7,429 bases of DNA from Actinomycetes bacterium (GCA_021795135.1 JAJYPT010000081.1:1-7429), one strand, 5' to 3'; positions 1 through 5,560 are shown, counted from the stretch's first letter. Numbers and translations: made by a program. Notes: a model not told the origin generated them from the sequence alone.

Positions 1-1
1 C

Positions 2-509
2 CAAGTATTAGAAGCTTTAGCTTTGATTTCTCCTTTGGATCCTATCTGTAGTCTAACCCAAGATACCAAAGCAAATGCTTTACGTAATGGTCGTAGCTGT
101 TATGATCATTTAGCTGGAAAATTGGGCATAACCATAATGCAAAGTTTTTTGGATTTAGAGGTTTTATCAAGAAATGATTTGATAAAAATCCCTTCTCCCT
201 CCTTGTCGAGGAGACTTTTTATCATCTCGATTGAAAGATCACCCTTATCAACTAGGAGAAAATGCACATGAGGTATTTGGTCTACTTGGAATTGACCTAG
301 GGGAGATAGTAAGTCAGAAACGTATTTTATTGAGATTTTGCATGGATTGGAGTGAGCAACAACATCATCTAGGAGGACTGCTCGGTGCTGTTTTGATGAA
401 ACGTTTTTTGGAATTAGGTTGGATATCGAGAGGAAGATTTCCTAGAGCTATTGTGGTAACTGAAGCGGGTAAAAATTCTTTTAAGCAATATCTCAATTTG
501 GATATATAA
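2..509 (+). pseudogene. ArsR-like winged-helix regulator, C-terminal part, frameshifted, 5' end outside window
   Basis: The C-terminal half of a winged-helix transcriptional regulator of the ArsR type is split over two frames. From base 2 one frame carries R-S-C-Y-D-H-L-A-G-K-L-G (about 91-126), the conserved block of this family. It then degenerates and stops at 269-271. The frame one base later takes over before 231 and carries D-H-P-Y-Q-L-G, then L-G-I-D, then C-M-D-W-S-E-Q-Q-H-H-L-G-G-L-L-G-A, ending at TAA 507-509. Both pieces match adjacent parts of one family domain in the right order, so I read them as one gene. The second frame is closed upstream by TAA at 183-185, so the shift lies between about 186 and 230. 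The T5 run at 216-220 is the likeliest site. A pseudogene or a sequencing error is more likely than programmed frameshifting. The DNA-binding N-terminus is not in the window, so the ligand and target genes are unknown. Confidence 0.72.
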
Positions 510-523
510 GCAGTTTTATTAAA

Positions 524-551
524 AACATCGAAGAGTTTAATCTTCGATGTT
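524..551 (-). terminator. Rho-independent terminator of arfB, overlapping its stop codon
   Basis: The arms AACATCGAAGA (524-534) and TCTTCGATGTT (541-551) pair perfectly over 11 bp with a 6-nt loop. Read on the minus strand, the hairpin is followed by a T-rich tract (TTTTTAATAAAA). One arm is the last four codons of ArfB (Asn-Ile-Glu-Asp) and the stop lies in the loop. The hairpin may also stop transcription arriving from the broken regulator on the plus strand, although that side lacks a T run. Confidence 0.75.
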
Positions 552-965
552 GAATTTATTGCTTCTAAAAGATTTAATCATTCTTCGATGAGCTTTAGAT
601 TCCAAACGCCGCTTAGAGGAGTTTTTAGTAGGTTTGGTGGGTATTCTTTTGGAATTAGGTTGTTGTAAAGCTTTAGATAAGCGCTTAGTAAGTATTGACA
701 TAGCTGCTCGGCGATTGGCTAATTGAGAACGTTGAGCTGAAGATACTACCCTAATCTCACTACCAAATTTATTTTGTAATTGTTGAGCTAGTTTGGGATC
801 TAGGCTTGGATCATCTAGTTTGAGATTAGCTTGAGCTTTTGTATTAGAGGTATTTACATTTTGTCCCCCCGGACCTGGAGAACGACTAAAAGTCCACTTG
901 ATCAAATGAGTAGGTATTTTATTTTCATTTATATATAGGTAATCTTGTTTTTGTTTATTGGCCAT
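537..965 (-). CDS. arfB: Alternative ribosome-rescue factor ArfB (peptidyl-tRNA hydrolase, GGQ domain)
   Basis: This 142-aa protein is a class-I release-factor-like peptidyl-tRNA hydrolase. Such proteins free ribosomes stalled at mRNA 3' ends by hydrolysing peptidyl-tRNA without a stop codon. The N-terminal catalytic domain carries the block S-R-S-P-G-P-G-G-Q-N-V-N (residues 27-38), with the catalytic GGQ at 33-35. This is followed by S-S-A-Q-R-S-Q-L-A-N-R (75-85), also typical of release-factor domains. The C-terminus is a Lys/Arg-rich tail (about 104-135, with R-R-L-E-S-K-A-H-R-R-M) of the kind ArfB inserts into the empty mRNA channel. Length equals that of E. coli YaeJ/ArfB (about 140 aa), and no codon-recognition domain is present. 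No Shine-Dalgarno precedes the ATG. A TATAAA box only 4 bases upstream suggests a leaderless transcript. Confidence 0.93.
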   Translation of the reverse strand: MANKQKQDYLYINENKIPTHLIKWTFSRSPGPGGQNVNTSNTKAQANLKLDDPSLDPKLAQQLQNKFGSEIRVVSSAQRSQLANRRAAMSILTKRLSKALQQPNSKRIPTKPTKNSSKRRLESKAHRRMIKSFRSNKFNIED

Positions 966-969
966 TGTA

Positions 970-975
970 TTTATA
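970..975 (-). promoter_or_regulatory. arfB: Candidate -10 box for leaderless arfB transcription
   Basis: TATAAA on the minus strand ends 4 bases before the arfB ATG, which would put the transcription start on or very near the A of the start codon. No convincing -35 element is visible at the proper distance. The placement fits leaderless initiation, but in AT-rich DNA such a box could also be chance. Confidence 0.3.
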
Positions 976-1055
976 AATCGTTATTGAAGTGAGAGTAATG
1001 ATGACTAAAGTAAAAGATGAATTAAACGAAAAGTTATAAATTTTTTGCTCTTAAG

Positions 1056-1090
1056 TAAAAGTTACTCTATTGTTTCAGCAGTTACTTTTA
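1056..1090. other. Imperfect inverted repeat in the arfB / YbjQ-like divergent intergenic region
   Basis: The arms 1056-1066 and 1080-1090 form TAAAAGT-t-ACT / AGT-t-ACTTTTA: 10 paired bases with one T:T mismatch and a 13-nt loop. It sits just upstream of the TATAAT box at 1105-1110, so it could be an operator or an RNA hairpin. No T tract follows that would make it a terminator. Apart from this and the -10 box, I see nothing firm in the 229-base gap. Confidence 0.3.
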
Positions 1091-1104
1091 ATTTTAAACC
1101 TATT

Positions 1105-1110
1105 TATAAT
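1105..1110 (+). promoter_or_regulatory. Candidate -10 box for the YbjQ-like gene
   Basis: A perfect TATAAT lies 84 bases upstream of the ATG at 1195. The position 17 bases upstream reads TTACTT, a poor -35 match, so the assignment rests on the -10 box alone. Transcription from here would give a leader of about 78 nt. Confidence 0.35.
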
Positions 1111-1194
1111 AAAGATCAATAATTTTTACTTTTGCTAAATCTCATTATTTTAAATTGTTTATTATGATTAGAACTACTATTGAAAGAGGGTATT

Positions 1195-1650
1195 ATGCCT
1201 TTTGGAATGGGACAAAGTTCAAATCAAGTTTCAAGCATGGAAGAACTGGAACAAGAGATAAAAAATCTCCAATCAGGTTCTGGTACTGCTGCTACTTCTA
1301 ATTTGAGTGCTCTTGACTTTTGGTTAGTCAAAGATGCAGGCTATTCTCCATTAGGTTTTGTTTTGGGAAATAGCGTTATGAGTATGGGGGTAAGTGGGGG
1401 AATCGCTACTGCTTTTAAAGGTCTTACTCGAGGAGAACTTACTCAACTAACACAGCTTATGTATGACGCAAGAGAGCTGTCTTTGAGAAGAATGAAAGCA
1501 GAAGCTGATCATTTAGGAGCCGATGCTGTAATAAATGTTAATTTAGAAATTATTCACCGTTCTGAAGATGTTATGGAAATAACAGCTAGTGGAACCGCAG
1601 TGAAAAAAACTGGTGAACCTTCAGGACGAACAGTTAATTTAAATATATAA
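1195..1650 (+). CDS. YbjQ-like (UPF0145 / heavy-metal-binding domain) protein
   Basis: This 151-aa protein carries one YbjQ-type domain. The key signature is R-M-K-A-E-A-D-H-L-G-A-D-A-V at residues 99-112, followed by an E-I-x-A-S-G-T-A-V strand near 128-136; together they are diagnostic of this family. Before it lies S-A-L-D-F-W-L-V-K-D-A-G-Y-S-P-L-G-F-V-L-G-N-S (38-60), resembling the version I associate with actinobacteria. The domain is called heavy-metal-binding in databases, but I see no Cys at all in this protein and no clear metal ligand set, so the name should not be taken as function. The first 35 residues are polar and probably flexible. I chose ATG 1195 over the in-frame TTG at 1180 because the purine-rich GAAAGAGGG at 1182-1190 sits correctly before it. 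The gene ends just before a hairpin terminator. Confidence 0.82.
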   Translation: MPFGMGQSSNQVSSMEELEQEIKNLQSGSGTAATSNLSALDFWLVKDAGYSPLGFVLGNSVMSMGVSGGIATAFKGLTRGELTQLTQLMYDARELSLRRMKAEADHLGADAVINVNLEIIHRSEDVMEITASGTAVKKTGEPSGRTVNLNI

Positions 1651-1675
1651 GTTACAAAAACTTTATTACTACCTC

Positions 1676-1709
1676 AACCAGCTAAGACCATATTTGGTTT
1701 TAGCTGGTT
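1676..1709 (+). terminator. Hairpin terminator between convergent YbjQ-like and EamA genes
   Basis: The arms AACCAGCTAAGACCA (1676-1690) and TGGTTTTAGCTGGTT (1695-1709) form a 15-bp stem with a single G:T pair and the 4-base loop TATT. On the plus strand it is followed by a T-rich stretch (TATATTTCT), fitting termination of the YbjQ-like gene. Its right foot is the first base of the exporter's stop triplet (1709-1711 read on the minus strand). It may work in both directions, though no T run follows on the minus strand. Confidence 0.7.
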
Positions 1710-2614
1710 TATATTTCTATCTCTGTAGGTGTTCTAGTAAAGAATTTAGGATTTATTAGACCTTGGGAAATACCAGCTCCCGATAGAATAATTATAGCTC
1801 CAACTGGTTCATACCACCTAAGGGGTTCATTTAGGATAACTATAGCTGCAAGGGTTGAAAAAATAGGCATTATGTATGTAACTGTGGAAGCTGCTACAGC
1901 TCCAGCTTCACTTACGATTGCATAATTTAAAATGTAGGCAACTCCGGTGCCAAAAGCTCCAAGTAATATAATGCTAATGATTACAGATAAGGGAAAACTA
2001 GTTGGAGCTTTGGTCAAAGGAAGAAATATTGCAGTTTCAAAAGTTGCACAAATAAGTTGCCCAGCGGTAAAAGCTATTGGCCCTTCAGAACGATGGGTAA
2101 GATAACGACGTATATATATAAAGCCAGCTCCATAAGAAGTTGCAGCTCCTAGACATTCTAAATCTCCACTTAGGCTATTTAGGTTCGGTATTTGCCAAAT
2201 TCCAAGTACTACAATTACTCCTAAAAATCCTATTCCCAATCCAAATGCCTTTAGTTTGGTTAGTTTTTCAGCCTTTAGTAACCAAAGAGCTAGTGGGAGG
2301 GTAACCAAAGGAGTGACAGCATTGAGTAAACCAGCCATTATTGCACTTACTTGGAGCTCTCCGTAGGCAAAAAGCGTAAATGGAATAGTATTGAATAAAA
2401 GTGCTACAACACTTAGGTGTAGCCAAGTGAGTTTTGAACGAGGAAGTTTTTGTCCCTTGATTAGGGAAAATCCCACAATTACTAAAGCACCAAGTCCAAC
2501 TCTGGAAAATACCACTTGGACAGGAGCTAAAGTTTGATCTGCTATTTTTATAAAAAGAAATGATAGACCCCAAATACTTGCTAATAAAATGAGGCGAAAG
2601 GGCCAAGAAGTCAT
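1709..2614 (-). CDS. EamA-family (DMT superfamily) membrane transporter
   Basis: This 301-aa polytopic inner-membrane protein has the two-fold EamA repeat of the drug/metabolite transporter superfamily. About ten hydrophobic segments are visible, five in each half (about 5-140 and 150-286). The first half opens with L-A-S-I-W-G-L-S-F-L-F-I-K-I-A (11-25), the usual EamA signature. The second half ends with T-Y-I-M-P-I-F-S-T-L-A-A-I-V-I-L-N-E-P-L-R (246-266), the equally typical last-helix pair with the N-E-P/E-P-L motif. The length is normal (about 290-300 aa). Members export amino acids, metabolites or drugs, and the substrate cannot be read from sequence. No Shine-Dalgarno precedes the ATG. 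A 10-codon ORF ending in an ATGA overlap with this start lies just upstream, so coupled or leaderless translation are both possible. Confidence 0.9.
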   Translation of the reverse strand: MTSWPFRLILLASIWGLSFLFIKIADQTLAPVQVVFSRVGLGALVIVGFSLIKGQKLPRSKLTWLHLSVVALLFNTIPFTLFAYGELQVSAIMAGLLNAVTPLVTLPLALWLLKAEKLTKLKAFGLGIGFLGVIVVLGIWQIPNLNSLSGDLECLGAATSYGAGFIYIRRYLTHRSEGPIAFTAGQLICATFETAIFLPLTKAPTSFPLSVIISIILLGAFGTGVAYILNYAIVSEAGAVAASTVTYIMPIFSTLAAIVILNEPLRWYEPVGAIIILSGAGISQGLINPKFFTRTPTEIEI

Positions 2615-2643
2615 TTGGAGATAAGGCTTTGAGAAAGAATCAT
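2611..2643 (-). other. Possible 10-codon leader ORF overlapping the EamA start by ATGA
   Basis: On the minus strand an ATG at 2643 opens M-I-L-S-Q-S-L-I-S-K, followed by TGA. Its last bases share the ATGA (2614-2611) with the transporter start. The transporter ATG has no ribosome binding site of its own, so coupling through this overlap could supply ribosomes. The leader's own binding site is also weak, and a chance ORF of this length is quite possible. Confidence 0.2.
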
Positions 2644-2747
2644 TGCAGCTTTAACTGTAGCAAGGATTTTGTTTGAATAAGATTTTTAATTAATAAATGA
2701 CTACATAAGAACTGATAAAAACTTTGTCAATTATTATTTAGTCTAGA

Positions 2748-2843
2748 TTATTTTTTAGTATTTTGAGCTGGTATTTGTGTAGCAGCAATACTTACTATCG
2801 ATAAAGGGGTCAATAGCAATCCTATTTTTTTATTTATTTTCAT
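2748..2843 (-). CDS. Small signal-peptide-like protein, 31 aa, unknown function
   Basis: The short ORF reads M-K-I-N-K-K-I-G-L-L-L-T-P-L-S-I-V-S-I-A, then A-T-Q-I-P-A-Q-N-T-K-K, then TAA. A Lys-rich N-terminus (three Lys in the first six residues) is followed by a hydrophobic core (7-21) and a small-residue region, the layout of a Sec signal peptide or a single membrane segment. The ATG at 2843 is preceded by AAGGA with a 4-base spacer, an acceptable ribosome binding site. It lies in a 470-base gap otherwise free of genes. It could be a small membrane or secreted peptide, or the remnant of a secreted protein whose body is lost. I do not recognise a family. At this length in AT-rich DNA chance cannot be excluded. 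Confidence 0.4.
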   Translation of the reverse strand: MKINKKIGLLLTPLSIVSIAATQIPAQNTKK

Positions 2844-3086
2844 TATTTCCTTTTCTTATATTGACTGAATAAGAAAAATATTAGGATTAACGGATTAAGC
2901 CAACCCAGATATAAGGTGAACGTTAGAATAATAAATAGATAAGAAATAGGACATCTTTTGTATATTTATTATTTGTCTATTTATATTTTTAACAGTCTTT
3001 AATACAAAAATATTTAAGATAGTAAAAGAAAAATATTAGGTATCTTCGAACAACTTGTAAAATCCAAGAAAAAGGGCAGGCAATAA
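2844..3086. other. AT-rich intergenic stretch without a recognisable gene
   Basis: Together with 2615-2747 this is the non-coding remainder of the gap between the divergent EamA and 66-aa genes. It holds two copies of a 15-base direct repeat (described separately) and a 6-bp inverted repeat, AAGATA (3016-3021) / TATCTT (3041-3046). A possible -10 box, TAAAAT (3058-3063), for the 66-aa gene lacks a good -35. I see no tRNA, structured RNA or longer ORF here. Confidence 0.5.
2871..3040 (+). repeat. 15-base direct repeat, two copies 155 bases apart
   Basis: AAGAAAAATATTAGG occurs at 2871-2885 and again, identical, at 3026-3040. Both copies lie in the non-coding gap before the 66-aa gene. The sequence is A-rich, so coincidence is possible, but the shared TATTAGG end is less trivial. 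A protein-binding site or the trace of a small duplication are both conceivable. Confidence 0.35.
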
Positions 3087-3287
3087 TTGGCATCTTTGGA
3101 TCAAACAAATAAGAATAATTTTGTTTTGTTCCTAGTTATTGTGATGGTTACAGTAGTTGTTTATTTTATTCTACACTTAGTTTATTTACAACCTTCATTT
3201 ATTGTGATTGCCATATCCGAAATGATAGCTGGAGTAGTTATTGGAATCTTTATAGCTGCTTTGAAGTCAAAAGGTGGTAATAAGTAG
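3087..3287 (+). CDS. Small hypothetical membrane protein with two predicted TM segments
   Basis: This 66-aa protein has a short polar N-terminus (M-A-S-L-D-Q-T-N-K-N-N). A long hydrophobic stretch follows at about 12-32 (F-V-L-F-L-V-I-V-M-V...), and a second at about 38-59 ending I-F-I-A-A-L. The tail is basic (K-S-K-G-G-N-K). This predicts a two-helix hairpin in the cytoplasmic membrane with the basic tail inside. The TTG start at 3087 is chosen because AGGGCAGG (3073-3080) ends six bases upstream, good spacing for a ribosome binding site. A second in-frame TTG at 3096 has worse spacing. I recognise no family. It stands alone, with no same-strand neighbour close enough to suggest an operon, and converges on the dimethylformamidase-like gene. 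Confidence 0.6.
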   Translation: MASLDQTNKNNFVLFLVIVMVTVVVYFILHLVYLQPSFIVIAISEMIAGVVIGIFIAALKSKGGNK

Positions 3288-3355
3288 TTGTTTAGATCCC
3301 TTTGAAGAAGCTAATAACATAAATTTTATTTTTAATTTAGAATTTGTCATTTTTA

Positions 3356-3384
3356 TGTATTGTCATTCAACAAGAAACAATACA
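3356..3384. other. 8-bp inverted repeat in the convergent gap after the 66-aa gene
   Basis: TGTATTGT (3356-3363) and ACAATACA (3377-3384) pair perfectly across a 13-base loop. The repeat lies between the convergent ends of the 66-aa gene and the dimethylformamidase-like gene. Neither side has a T run, so terminator function is doubtful. Nothing else recognisable is present in 3288-3449. Confidence 0.3.
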
Positions 3385-3449
3385 ACTTAGAAGTAAATCT
3401 ATTTTATTAAAATCTATGAAAAATTTTTAGCTCAGTATCTTAGAAATGT

Positions 3450-5102
3450 CTATGGATAAAACTGTTTCCAGTTAGCTTTTGAAGGATGGGTTATCCCAAC
3501 TGGTCCTTTCCCAAAAACTCTAAGTAAGTTGACAGTTATTTTACGCATTGTAGGAGCTGGACAGGATTTGGTATTTTTTGGACAAGCAATAAGTGAAGGA
3601 ATCCAAGAATTAGATCCGCTTTGAAATATTCCGGCTTTACTAGAAGGTGTTGTGTAATAAGTGGTATCGGCAAAGTAAGTTCCGCTATGGCCTTGAACCT
3701 GAACAGGAGAATGAGCCAAAATCTCAATGTTTGGAGGATTATGGGGTCGAGTTGGACTAAATTCTTGGAAATCTGTAGTTAGGACAGAGGGAATTTTAGA
3801 ACCATTGGTAAGGTTAGTTCCTCTAAAGAACCAAGACGAACTATTAGATACCACTAGAGGAAATTGAGAAGTATTATTATAGCCAATATATTTTGCTCCA
3901 ACTAACGTACTAGCAGGTAAATTAGCAGGAGGTTGTCCCCACCAGTTTTGGGTTACTTGAGAATTATTTTTTCCATATAAAGGATCTTTTGTTGGGTTAC
4001 GATAATTTACTATTTGTCTATCTGGACCTAATGGAGATGGTTGAAGACGAACTTTTCTAAGAATAGGACTAGCTCCAAAAAAGATTAAATTTACCCCTTT
4101 TTTCTTAGCTCTGACAACAGCTTGGCGCATGTGTAAAGACCATTCTTCATCATGGCCAGGAGAAATTAACACCTTGTGATTACTAAGAAGCTTGCCATGT
4201 CTAGCAAGGGTAATATCGGTCCAATAGGTAACATTGAGTCCATGTTTTTCAGCAAGACGAGTCAAAGGATATACCAAAGATAGGTAACTGGCAGATCCAT
4301 TGCCGTAGTTGGTGGCATAAGGTCTATCAAAAGAAACAACCCTAGATCTACTAGAGCATGGATAATGACCCGGAGCACAAGGAGTAGCTCCTTGATATAG
4401 GTCATAGCCCCCAAAAGGATTAAATACTTGTTGGGTTAGAACTCCACTCATAATTACATAAGCAGCATGACTTGTAGGACTCCATATAGTTAGAGGGATA
4501 TAGCTTTGTTGTCCTTGACTTCCAATTAGTTTAAAAAGGTATTGTCCTTGAACCCACTTTTTAGTAATAGTTAGAGTCAGTGAAGAACTCCAATTACATT
4601 GGACCATGTTGATTCCAGGAGTAACTGGACATGAGGGTTGTTTTTTTCCTATAAGATTATTTGATTTCCAAACAAGGCGAGCTCCTTTGCCTTGGTAGTA
4701 ACCCATTCTAAATGCATCTATGTGAAAACTAGGAGCTTGAGTAGATACATATAAATTTAGTTTTTGACCTCTTCGAGCCTGTACGCGACTTGCATATCCC
4801 ATGATTCCATTAGGGCTTTGGGGAGTTGTTATTTTCCAGCGGGTAGTTCCAGGTTTTTTGTTTTCAGCGATCACCCAATTGGCTTTGGTGCCGCTTAATG
4901 CTTTGAATGGTACAGCAGCAACTGGTTTAGAAGATTTGTTTGCATGGTTTGTATTGGTCAAAGCTCCCAATAAAATGCCAGTTGTAGAAATGAGAAATAA
5001 TATGACAGTAGAGATGACAATAATATAACGATTAGATTGTGACCTGCTGTGTTGGTTGGAATAAAATTTAGTCCTAGTCAACCACCTTTTTGTTTCTGAC
5101 AT
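3450..5102 (-). CDS. Membrane-anchored protein with N,N-dimethylformamidase beta-subunit-like C-terminal domain
   Basis: This 550-aa protein (numbered from ATG 5102) has a basic, polar N-terminus and one hydrophobic segment at about 26-48. The rest forms a long body predicted to lie outside the membrane, tethered or released. Before the core lies a beta-rich part (about 74-210) with A-F-R-M-G-Y-Y-Q-G (130-138). The core matches the domain named after the large subunit of N,N-dimethylformamidase: F-N-P-F-G-G-Y-D-L-Y (227-236), L-I-S-P-G-H-D-E-E-W-S (312-322) and G-V-N-L-I-F-F-G-A (336-344). The H-D-E-x-W loop is the family hallmark. Activity on formamides is not implied, since most members are uncharacterised. 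All six Cys fall in close pairs (158/169, 242/249, 507/514), as expected for disulfides outside the cytoplasm. In-frame GTGs at 5120 and 5117 are alternative starts, and none has a clear Shine-Dalgarno. It lies 124 bases downstream of the Cys-rich gene on the same strand, probably separately transcribed. Confidence 0.78.
   Translation of the reverse strand: MSETKRWLTRTKFYSNQHSRSQSNRYIIVISTVILFLISTTGILLGALTNTNHANKSSKPVAAVPFKALSGTKANWVIAENKKPGTTRWKITTPQSPNGIMGYASRVQARRGQKLNLYVSTQAPSFHIDAFRMGYYQGKGARLVWKSNNLIGKKQPSCPVTPGINMVQCNWSSSLTLTITKKWVQGQYLFKLIGSQGQQSYIPLTIWSPTSHAAYVIMSGVLTQQVFNPFGGYDLYQGATPCAPGHYPCSSRSRVVSFDRPYATNYGNGSASYLSLVYPLTRLAEKHGLNVTYWTDITLARHGKLLSNHKVLISPGHDEEWSLHMRQAVVRAKKKGVNLIFFGASPILRKVRLQPSPLGPDRQIVNYRNPTKDPLYGKNNSQVTQNWWGQPPANLPASTLVGAKYIGYNNTSQFPLVVSNSSSWFFRGTNLTNGSKIPSVLTTDFQEFSPTRPHNPPNIEILAHSPVQVQGHSGTYFADTTYYTTPSSKAGIFQSGSNSWIPSLIACPKNTKSCPAPTMRKITVNLLRVFGKGPVGITHPSKANWKQFYP
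3460..3473 (-). terminator. Weak hairpin at the 3' end of the dimethylformamidase-like gene
   Basis: On the minus strand AACTG-GAAA-CAGTT forms a 5-bp stem closed by a GAAA tetraloop, followed by TTAT. It lies inside the last codons of the gene (Asn-Trp-Lys-Gln-Phe-Tyr). The stem is short, and its location before the stop makes termination there doubtful. It is listed because two other genes in the window also end in a hairpin that overlaps coding sequence. Confidence 0.2.
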
Positions 5103-5226
5103 ATCGTTCTTTGACACCACCTATAAATTTTAGATCTAGATAAATACCTCTTATCTTATAACGAATAAGATTAGTCCCAAATTGTCAACGAGGGTGGGTC
5201 ATTGCACCTAGCAAAGGTAATTAAAT

Positions 5227-5508
5227 TTATTCTGCTACATAACACTGACATTTAGAAAGATTGTTTTCTACCATAGAAGTAGTAATTTCACCTTCTAATT
5301 CAATAGTTACTTTTTTATCTTGGCCAGATACATCGATTTGATTTAGTTTGGACATAAATTCTAAATCACAGCAATTTTGCTCTTTAGTTTTACAATTTTG
5401 AATCATATCTTCGACGTTTTTTATTTTGACATCTCCTTGGAGTATTACTTCTACTCCTTTAGGGGTTGATACTATGGTGCTTATTTTTTGTAGATTAGTC
5501 TCTTTCAT
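5227..5508 (-). CDS. Small cysteine-rich protein of unknown family, divergent from an ArsR repressor
   Basis: This 93-aa protein appears soluble, with no signal peptide or membrane segment. I do not recognise the family. Its five Cys are at 39, 46, 47, 87 and 89, as N-C, N-C-C-D and K-C-Q-C-Y. Residues 19-39 and 67-87 align without gaps as an internal duplication, sharing V, L, G, V-E and the final C at identical offsets, plus conservative pairs such as D/E, V/I and I/L. Each copy looks like a beta strand, a turn and a helix ending in Cys, loosely recalling small ferredoxin-fold metal chaperones, but without their M-x-C-x-x-C motif. The start is firm: AAGGAGG (5512-5518 on the minus strand) stands 3 bases before ATG 5508. 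Its promoter and ribosome binding site overlap a 22-bp palindrome, presumably the neighbouring repressor's operator. I infer a role in binding or handling a thiophilic metal or metalloid; this is unproven. Confidence 0.75.
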   Translation of the reverse strand: MKETNLQKISTIVSTPKGVEVILQGDVKIKNVEDMIQNCKTKEQNCCDLEFMSKLNQIDVSGQDKKVTIELEGEITTSMVENNLSKCQCYVAE

Positions 5509-5513
5509 GATCC

Positions 5514-5535
5514 TCCTTAGACATATGTCTAAGGA
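5514..5535. promoter_or_regulatory. 22-bp perfect palindrome, probable operator of the ArsR-family repressor
   Basis: The sequence is a perfect inverted repeat centred between 5524 and 5525, with core TTAGACATATGTCTAA (5517-5532) and matching bases TCC / GGA outside it. It lies between the divergent Cys-rich gene and ArsR gene. It covers part of the minus-strand -10 box, the predicted transcription start of the Cys-rich gene and its AAGGAGG ribosome binding site. A bound dimer would therefore block that gene directly. Its length and symmetry suit an ArsR/SmtB dimer site. Binding by this particular repressor is inferred from adjacency. Confidence 0.72.
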
Positions 5536-5560
5536 TAAAATAAACCTTTATATAAGTCAA
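5532..5560 (-). promoter_or_regulatory. Promoter of the Cys-rich gene
   Basis: On the minus strand TTGACT (5555-5560) is a 5/6 match to the -35 consensus. A 17-base spacer leads to TATCCT (5532-5537), a 4/6 match to the -10. Transcription should start near 5525, at the centre of the palindrome, giving a leader of about 17 nt that contains the AAGGAGG. Promoter, operator and ribosome binding site are thus stacked within about 50 bases. Confidence 0.6.

Noticed and set aside
1180..1194. TTG start five codons upstream for the YbjQ-like protein
   Set aside because: The purine-rich GAAAGAGGG lies within these codons and is placed as the ribosome binding site for ATG 1195.
2268..2606. Minus-strand 112-codon frame inside the transporter gene
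   Set aside because: It is a shifted reading of the transporter, rich in Cys and Ser without any domain, whereas the overlapping frame has complete EamA signatures.
3536..3727. Minus-strand 63-codon frame within the dimethylformamidase-like gene
   Set aside because: It is an alternative frame of a well-supported gene, with no independent start signal or recognisable domain.
4801..5028. Plus-strand 75-codon frame antisense to the dimethylformamidase-like gene
   Set aside because: It mirrors the sequence encoding the membrane segment, so its hydrophobicity is a by-product. No ribosome binding site is present.
5098..5104. GACATAT near the start of the dimethylformamidase-like gene as a second operator half-site
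   Set aside because: It matches only one half of the palindrome, has no symmetrical partner, and lies inside coding sequence.
5155..5188. Perfect -35 (TTGACA, minus strand 5183-5188) with TATAAG at 5155-5160 as promoter of the dimethylformamidase-like gene
   Set aside because: The spacer is 22 bases, too long for a normal sigma-70-type promoter. It may still contribute, but I do not annotate it.
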